Below are positions 59,061-64,000 of a stretch of DNA of 64,000 nucleotides, in pieces. The stretch covers positions 2,356,001 through 2,420,000 of the forward strand of contig OY969915.1 of assembly GCA_963704545.1 (NCBI GenBank). Reading direction: 5' to 3'. The notes under the pieces were generated by a model. The model was given only the letters and a program-made list of their open reading frames with translations. It did no database searches and was not told the DNA's origin. The translations under genes were made by a program, and so were the position numbers. Position 1 is the first letter of the stretch; each line of letters opens with the position of its first letter. This stretch comes from VRUE01 sp963704545 (GTDB taxonomy: Bacteria; Actinomycetota; Thermoleophilia; Solirubrobacterales; 70-9).

Positions 59061-60308
59061 CTAGGACGCCTCGCCGGACTGGCGCAGGAGGGCCGAGGTG
59101 GTCTGCTCCAGGACGCGCCGCCAGGCCGACAGCTGCTCGGGCTCCTCTTCGGCCGCCCGCTCGACGACGCGGCGGACGCGGCGCTCGGAGATCTCCAGGC
59201 CGTGGCGCTCGGCGATCTCTTTGTAGCGGTCGTAGTCCTTGGCCAGCGTCGCGGTCACCGATTCGAAGCCGTGGCGGGCGATCTTCAGCCGCCGCGAGTA
59301 GTCCATGATCGGCGTGCCGAACATCAGCTCGTCGTTGGGCTCGGGCTCGACCAGGATGATGTCGACGCCCGGATAGCGCTCCTGCCACATCTCGACCGCC
59401 TGGTGGAGGCGGGCATGCGCGATCAGCCGGAAGGTCTGGTTGGCGATCGCCGGCAGGCCCATGTCCGAGACCCGCCGCACGCGCGTTCCGAACACGGTCG
59501 GGATCGTCTTCTCGAAGTCGTTGACGAACGGGACGAGCGGGTTCACGACGACGATGAACTTGGCCCCCTTTTCGACGGCGATGTCGACGTTCGTGGTCGA
59601 GCGGATGCCGCCGTCGACCATCTGGCGGCCCTTCAGGTCGACGGGCTTGTAGACGATCGGCAGTGCGGTCGAGCACTGGATCGCCTTGGAGATCGGCACG
59701 TCGTTCCAGCCCTCCTCGCCGAAGACGATGCGCTCGCAGGTGTCGAGGTCCGTGGCCGTCAGGTAGAGCTCTTTGTCGAGCAGGCGGAAGTCGTCGAGCC
59801 GGCCGTCTTCGGAGAGCGCGCCTTCGACGTAGTCGGCGACGCCGCCGTTGGAGTAGAAGCCGGTCGGCAGCGCCTCCGCCAACCCGACGCCGATGTCGAT
59901 CGCCGAGAAGTCCCCCATTCGCACGAGGCTGCGCATCAGCTCCAGGGTGCGCAGCGGCAGCATCGCGGCCTTCTGCGCAAAGCCCAGGTAGTTGGGTTTG
60001 AGCACCCGGTCGAGGTTGAGGTCCTCCAGCTCGGAGGGGATGCGCCGGTTGATCACCTGCATCATCTCGTCGGGGGTGACGCCGTTTGCGAGCATCCCCG
60101 CCACGAACGATCCGGCGCTGGTGCCGACGTAGACATCGAAGTTGTTGATCGTGCTGTTGACCGCGAGCAGGTCGAGGGCGCGCAGGGCGCCGATCTCGTA
60201 GACGCCCCCGGTGAAGCCACCACCGCCTAGGACCAGGGCCGTCTTCGATGGGCGTTTGCGGGAGCGGCGCCGTCGCGGCTGCGACTCTATGTCCACAACT
60301 TTGCCCAT
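59061..60308 (-). CDS. Patatin-like phospholipase
   Basis: 415-aa lipid acyl hydrolase. LVLGGGGFTGGVYEIGAL is the oxyanion loop (28-35), GTSAG carries nucleophile S64, and VDGGIRS provides the dyad Asp D232. The N terminus is basic (RRRRSRKRPSK) without a signal peptide. The best start is ATG 60308, 8 bases after GATAAT (60322-60317); ATG 60314 is only 2 bases from that hexamer. Divergent from dacB by about 20 bp. It may release fatty acids for the nearby acyl-CoA ligase. Confidence 0.9.
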   Translation of the reverse strand: MGKVVDIESQPRRRRSRKRPSKTALVLGGGGFTGGVYEIGALRALDLLAVNSTINNFDVYVGTSAGSFVAGMLANGVTPDEMMQVINRRIPSELEDLNLDRVLKPNYLGFAQKAAMLPLRTLELMRSLVRMGDFSAIDIGVGLAEALPTGFYSNGGVADYVEGALSEDGRLDDFRLLDKELYLTATDLDTCERIVFGEEGWNDVPISKAIQCSTALPIVYKPVDLKGRQMVDGGIRSTTNVDIAVEKGAKFIVVVNPLVPFVNDFEKTIPTVFGTRVRRVSDMGLPAIANQTFRLIAHARLHQAVEMWQERYPGVDIILVEPEPNDELMFGTPIMDYSRRLKIARHGFESVTATLAKDYDRYKEIAERHGLEISERRVRRVVERAAEEEPEQLSAWRRVLEQTTSALLRQSGEAS

Positions 60309-60329
60309 AAACATGCATTATCCCACTCA

Positions 60330-61583
60330 GTGAGGCGAACCCCGGCATTTCTTGCCGCGATTTGCGGTCTCCTGGCCGTCTTTCTCGTTGCGGCAGCCGC
60401 GCAGGCGGGGGCCGCGGAACTGCGCTGCTCGGCTCTACAGGCCCGGCTCGTGCGCGGCGGAGGCGCAGCCAGCGGGCTCTTCGTCATCGACGGCGAAACC
60501 GGCCGGCCCCTGTGCGCCCGTGCGGCCAAGCGCCGGCGGCCGCTCGCCTCGAACATGAAGCTGTTCACCACGGCCACCGCCCTCGGGCGCTTCGGGGCGC
60601 AGGCACGTCTCTCCACCCGGGTCCTCGGCGAAGGGGAGATCGACGCGAACGGCGTTCTGCACGGCAACCTCTACCTGAGGGGCGGCGGCGACCCGGCCCT
60701 GGGCACACCCGGGTTCTACGGCCGATTCCTAGGCGGGCTGGGTACGAACCTCTTCGCGCTCCAGCGGCAGCTGCACCAGGCGGGCCTACGCGCCGTCACC
60801 GGTCGCCTCTACGCCGACGACACCGTCTTCGACCGGCTCCGGGGGGTCGCGGACTCCGGCTACGGGGTCAGCTCCTACATCGGCCCCCTCTCCGGGCTTT
60901 CTCTCAACTCCGGCTACAGCAGCTCCAGCGGCGCCAGTTTCGCCTCGGACCCGGCCAAGGTTGCGGCCCGCAAGCTTGCCCGGGCACTACACGGGGCCGG
61001 CGTTCGCGTCCCGACCGCGGTCGCCCTGAAAGCCGCGCCGGACAGCGCCGAGACCCTGGCGGTCGTCCACTCGCCGAGCATCGAGCTGCTCGCCGAGGCC
61101 ACGAACGTGCCCTCGAACAACTTCTTCGCCGAGATGCTGATGAAGGGGATCGGCGCCCGCTTCGGCGGGGCGGGCAGCACCGCTGGCGGAGCAGCGGTGG
61201 TCGAGAGCTTCGCCCGCGATCGCGGGGCTGCCCTGCGCGCGGTCGACGGCTCGGGCCTCACCCGCTCCAACGCCGCCTCGCCCGCGGCCGTCGTTCGCTT
61301 CCTGCGCGCGGTCCACGACGAGGAGATCGGCGACGACTTCGTCCAGTCTCTTGCCCTCACCGGCCGTGAGGGCACGGTCGCCGACCGCATGCACGGCACC
61401 GCCGCCTTCGGCCGCTGCCGGACCAAGACCGGCACCCTGACCGGGGTCAGCAACCTCTCCGGCTACTGCTTCAACCGCAGCGGCAACCTGGCGATCTTCT
61501 CGATCCTGATGGGAAGCGTCCGCGACCTCGGCCTCGCCCACCTGGAACAGGACCAAATCGCCGCCGAAATCGCCTCCTACTGA
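60330..61583 (+). CDS. dacB: D-alanyl-D-alanine carboxypeptidase (PBP4/DacB)
   Basis: 417-aa secreted class C low-molecular-weight PBP trimming or cutting peptidoglycan cross-links. Signal peptide (FLAAICGLLAVFLVAAAAQAGA), SxxK S74-N-M-K77, SxN S262-N-N264, and KTGT with K366. The insert between SxxK and SxN is shorter than in E. coli PBP4. GTG 60330. Its last bases overlap the convergent small gene by 7 bp. Confidence 0.93.
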   Translation: MRRTPAFLAAICGLLAVFLVAAAAQAGAAELRCSALQARLVRGGGAASGLFVIDGETGRPLCARAAKRRRPLASNMKLFTTATALGRFGAQARLSTRVLGEGEIDANGVLHGNLYLRGGGDPALGTPGFYGRFLGGLGTNLFALQRQLHQAGLRAVTGRLYADDTVFDRLRGVADSGYGVSSYIGPLSGLSLNSGYSSSSGASFASDPAKVAARKLARALHGAGVRVPTAVALKAAPDSAETLAVVHSPSIELLAEATNVPSNNFFAEMLMKGIGARFGGAGSTAGGAAVVESFARDRGAALRAVDGSGLTRSNAASPAAVVRFLRAVHDEEIGDDFVQSLALTGREGTVADRMHGTAAFGRCRTKTGTLTGVSNLSGYCFNRSGNLAIFSILMGSVRDLGLAHLEQDQIAAEIASY

Positions 61584-61798
61584 GAGCGGTTTTCTTCTCG
61601 ACGCGTCGCCCGCTCGTCAAGGACGACGTAGACGGCACCGCCGACGAAGAATCCGATCAACCCAATCACCTGGATGACAGCGTCGCTCGAATCCTTGAAC
61701 AGGAACACACCGGCACCCATAATCGCAGTGCCGACTGCTGCGCCGATATTTGCGTATCGAATTCCGCTCACAGTCGGGCTTCCAATTGACGCAGACAA
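61577..61798 (-). CDS. Small two-helix membrane protein
   Basis: 73-aa protein with hydrophobic stretches at about 18-34 (NIGAAVGTAIMGAGVFLF) and 42-58 (IQVIGLIGFFVGGAVYVV), and a charged tail RATRREENRSQ. The start is probably TTG 61798, 9 bases after the stop of the next gene upstream, so they form an operon. Less GC-rich than neighbours. Function unknown. Confidence 0.6.
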   Translation of the reverse strand: MSASIGSPTVSGIRYANIGAAVGTAIMGAGVFLFKDSSDAVIQVIGLIGFFVGGAVYVVLDERATRREENRSQ

Positions 61799-61807
61799 CT
61801 CATTTCA

Positions 61808-62029
61808 TCAACCATAGCGTAGAACCAAGTCGCAGATCGCCGCAACCGCACCGAGAATGCCGCCCAGGTAGCCGTCGGTAAGCGCGCGGCGCTCGATACG
61901 GTGCCTCGGCCATCCTGTCGCAAGCCTGCCAGCACCGAACGCGACGCTGCCGAGAACGACGCCTGCGCCGACAGAAGCGGCGGCCGTCTCGAGCACTGTC
62001 GTCAGCGGACCAATCTGAGCAAGCACCAT
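61808..62029 (-). CDS. Small membrane protein (holin-sized)
   Basis: 73-aa protein with a Gly/Ala/Val-rich helix (AAASVGAGVVLGSVAFGAG) and a second at the C terminus (GGILGAVAAICDLVL), a basic middle (PRHRIERR) and no known domain. ATG 62029. Paired with the gene at 61577. Possibly a mobile-element or stress membrane pair; function unknown. Confidence 0.6.
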   Translation of the reverse strand: MVLAQIGPLTTVLETAAASVGAGVVLGSVAFGAGRLATGWPRHRIERRALTDGYLGGILGAVAAICDLVLRYG

Positions 62030-62104
62030 GCAACGACCCTGCCAGAGGTCAATTCACGCGTGGCGCACAGAATGTGCCGCGAGAGTGCAAATTTTGCGTC
62101 CCGT

Positions 62105-62203
62105 GGCGTCAGGGCGGGGCACCACTCGGACTGGCGGATACTCAAAATCGCGAGCTAATTAGCTCGCGATTTGTCAGGCCGAGTGGTGCCCCGCCCTGAC
62201 GCC
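62105..62203. repeat. 99-bp nested palindrome abutting the surE promoter
   Basis: Outer 25-bp perfect arms (62105-62129 and 62179-62203) and an inner perfect 28-bp palindrome (62145-62172, centre CTAATTAG). It ends immediately before TAGAAT (62204-62209), the likely surE -10 box, and fills the gap after the divergent small genes. Confidence 0.8.
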
Positions 62204-62218
62204 TAGAATCGACAGTCG

Positions 62219-63028
62219 ATGCGAGTGCTTTTGACAAACGACGACGGAATAACCGCCCCCGGCCTGCAGGCCGTACGCCGCGCCCTGCGCGAGATCGACG
62301 GCGTCGAGGTCGACGTGATCGCGCCCGACTCGAACCGCAGCGCCACCGCGCGCAGCATCACGACGCGCTCGCCCCTGAGCGTCGAGGAAGTCGAGTTCGG
62401 CGACGGCGACGTGGGCTATGCCACCGACGGCACTCCGGTCGACTGCGTCCGCTTCGCCGAGCTGGGCCTGGTCGGCCATCGTCCCGACCTGATCGTCTCG
62501 GGCATCAACCACGGCGCCAACCTCGGCGATGACATCACCTACTCGGGAACGGTCGCGGCGGCATTCGAGGGCATCGTGCTCGGCATCCCCGCCGTTGCGA
62601 TCTCCCAGCAGTCCTCCGGCGGCGGCATGGGCTACGTCAGCGGGCGCTTCGACTTCTCGGCCGCCGCTCCCTTCGCGGCCGAGCTGGTGCGCCGCCTGAT
62701 CGCCGAGCCGATGCCGGAGGCGACGCTGATCAACGTCAACTGCCCCGCGGGCGAACCGCAAGGCGTTGAGGTGACCAAGCTCGGCAAACGGATCTACAAC
62801 GACGAGCTGAAGCTGGTGGGCGAGGAGGGCGACAGGCGCCACTACGAGATCTACGGCTGGCAACCCGGTTACGAGGAGATCGAGGAGACCGACCTCAACG
62901 CCGTCGCGCAGAAGCGGATCTCGGTCACGCCGATCCACTTCGACCTCACCGACCACGGCGGCCTGGAGAAGCTGCGTGGCTGGGGCTTCGACGAGATGCT
63001 GGCTGCGAGCTCCCCAACGTCGGTGTGA
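62219..63028 (+). CDS. surE: 5'-nucleotidase SurE
   Basis: 269-aa metal-dependent nucleotide phosphatase. LLTNDDG (metal-binding Asp pair D8-D9), APDSNRSATARSIT, GTPVDCVRF, VSGINHGANLGDDITYSGTVAAA, and SVTPIHFDLTD are the family blocks. ATG 62219 follows TAGAAT by 9 bases (leaderless). Coupled to ligA by a 4-base GTGA overlap. Confidence 0.94.
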   Translation: MRVLLTNDDGITAPGLQAVRRALREIDGVEVDVIAPDSNRSATARSITTRSPLSVEEVEFGDGDVGYATDGTPVDCVRFAELGLVGHRPDLIVSGINHGANLGDDITYSGTVAAAFEGIVLGIPAVAISQQSSGGGMGYVSGRFDFSAAAPFAAELVRRLIAEPMPEATLINVNCPAGEPQGVEVTKLGKRIYNDELKLVGEEGDRRHYEIYGWQPGYEEIEETDLNAVAQKRISVTPIHFDLTDHGGLEKLRGWGFDEMLAASSPTSV

Positions 63029-64000
63029 GCGCGGGCGGGCCCGAGCAGCGCGCCGCCGAGCTGCGGCAGGAGCTGGCGGAGCACAACCGCCGCTACTACG
63101 TCCTCGACGACCCGACCGTCGACGACGACGAGTACGACGCGCTGCTCGACGAGCTGCGGGCGATCGAGGCCGACCACCCGGAGCTGCTCACGCCCGACTC
63201 GCCGACGCAGCGGGTGGGAGCGCCACCGCTGGAGCGCTTCGAGCAGGTCGAGCACGCGGAGCCGATGCTCTCGCTCGCCAACGCCCGCAACGAGGAGGAG
63301 CTGAGGGCTTGGGAGACGCGCATCGGCAACCACCTGAAGCGCCTCGACATCACCGCCGCCGAGTTCAGCTACACCACCGAGCCGAAGATCGACGGCCTGG
63401 CGATCTCGCTCACCTACGAGGATGGCGTCCTCGTCCGCGGTGCGACCCGTGGCGACGGCCGGGTCGGCGAGGACGTAACGCGGAACCTGCGCACAATCGG
63501 GGCAATCCCGCTACGGATCAAGGACGCGCCGCCGTTGGTAGAGGTGCGCGGGGAGGTCTACCTGCCGATCGCCGACTTCAAGGCGCTGAACGAGCGCCGT
63601 GCCGAGGCCGGCGAGCCCGCCTTCGCCAACCCCCGCAACTCCGCCGCCGGCTCGATTCGCCAGCTCGACCCAGCCCTTGCCTCCGAACGCCCACTCTCGA
63701 TCTGGGCCTACGGGATCGGCGCCGTCCGCGACCTCGACCTCGCAACGCACAGCGAGGAGGTCGAGTGGCTGCGCGAGCGGGGCTTCAAGGTCAACCCCGA
63801 CACCGACCACCACGCCGGCATCGAGTCCGTCGTGAAGCGCTGTCGCTGGTGGGAGGAGCGTCGCGACGAGCTCGACTACGAGATCGACGGCGTCGTCGTC
63901 AAGGTCGACGAGCGGGCGCTGTGGCGAGAGCTGGGTGTGGTCGGACGCGAGCCGCGTTGGGCGATCGCCTGGAAGTTCGCGCCGACGACGGCGACGACGA
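63025..64000 (+). CDS. ligA: NAD-dependent DNA ligase LigA (5' part)
   Basis: Starts with GTG 63025 overlapping the surE stop (GTGA) and runs off the window end in frame (325 codons seen). Helical Ia domain: ELAEHNRRYYVLDDPTVDDDEYDALLDEL with HNRRYY typical. Adenylation domain: EPKIDGLAISLTYEDG with nucleophile K121, GDGRVGEDVT, EVRGEVYLP, FANPRNSAAGSIRQLD, and DGVVVKVDE. It seals nicks using NAD. The rest (OB, zinc, HhH, BRCT) lies beyond the window. Confidence 0.96.
   Translation, partial: MSAGGPEQRAAELRQELAEHNRRYYVLDDPTVDDDEYDALLDELRAIEADHPELLTPDSPTQRVGAPPLERFEQVEHAEPMLSLANARNEEELRAWETRIGNHLKRLDITAAEFSYTTEPKIDGLAISLTYEDGVLVRGATRGDGRVGEDVTRNLRTIGAIPLRIKDAPPLVEVRGEVYLPIADFKALNERRAEAGEPAFANPRNSAAGSIRQLDPALASERPLSIWAYGIGAVRDLDLATHSEEVEWLRERGFKVNPDTDHHAGIESVVKRCRWWEERRDELDYEIDGVVVKVDERALWRELGVVGREPRWAIAWKFAPTTATT

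Overview
The window is about 64 kb of high-GC DNA, densely packed with genes on both strands. Gene content, GTG/TTG starts and probable leaderless promoters point to an actinobacterium. The mix of acyl-CoA genes, a DesA3-type desaturase and reductase, a SigB/SpoIIE stress module and small lineage-specific membrane proteins suggests class Thermoleophilia (Solirubrobacterales). That placement is inference, because no rRNA is present.

Layout. 0-6 kb: PhoD-type phosphatase, then a sulfate ABC importer operon (sbp-cysT-cysW-cysA, minus strand) behind a tandem Rrf2-like operator. 6-9 kb: XRE regulator, class A penicillin-binding protein, glyoxalase-fold protein. 9-18.7 kb: acyl-CoA metabolism (MerR regulator, SDR, CaiB-type CoA-transferase, BKACE enzyme, acyl-CoA carboxylase beta subunit, enoyl-CoA hydratase, two acyl-CoA dehydrogenases). 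18.7-20.8 kb: a lower-GC SIR2-TPR gene, probably an acquired defence gene. 20.9-29 kb: small enzymes (SixA, VOC, GNAT, SDRs, F420-type reductase, metallo-beta-lactamase), PlsC and glycerol kinase. 29-38.7 kb: amidase, glycosyltransferase, a free biotin-carrier protein, enoyl-CoA hydratase, HhH-GPD glycosylase, NagZ, bioB-bioF-bioD, yaaA. 38.7-45.3 kb: MarR-MFS efflux unit, desaturase with its reductase, bioA, a NUDIX gene. 45-54 kb: LemA, rubredoxin and GMC oxidoreductase, superoxide dismutase, and a stress set (SigB-type sigma factor, RsbW-like ATPase, SpoIIE phosphatase). 54-64 kb: a RelA/SpoT domain fused to a LOTUS-like domain, tRNA-Pro, DsbA-like protein, long-chain acyl-CoA ligase, patatin, DacB, surE and the start of ligA.

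How the genes fit together. Biotin synthesis (bioABFD) serves the biotin-dependent carboxylase parts (beta subunit at 13-14.7 kb, carrier at 32.1 kb). The dehydrogenases, hydratases, ligase and CoA-transferase form a fatty-acyl or branched-acyl degradation network. PBP, DacB and NagZ act on the cell wall.

The most unusual aspect is a set of long, nearly perfect inverted repeats, mostly between genes. Two (58.64-59.05 kb) share a roughly 105-bp core whose hairpins covary although their outer arms are unrelated. Two (31.06 and 48.54 kb) share a small core, a CCG/CGG hairpin closed by TTC followed by GAGTT, again inside unrelated arms. A 92-bp structured repeat flanks the NUDIX gene in inverted orientation. 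A perfect 26-bp inverted repeat lies in frame inside bioD. I do not recognise these as a described family. Two regulatory genes (MarR and SpoIIE) also carry apparent one-base deletions in identical 7-G tracts.
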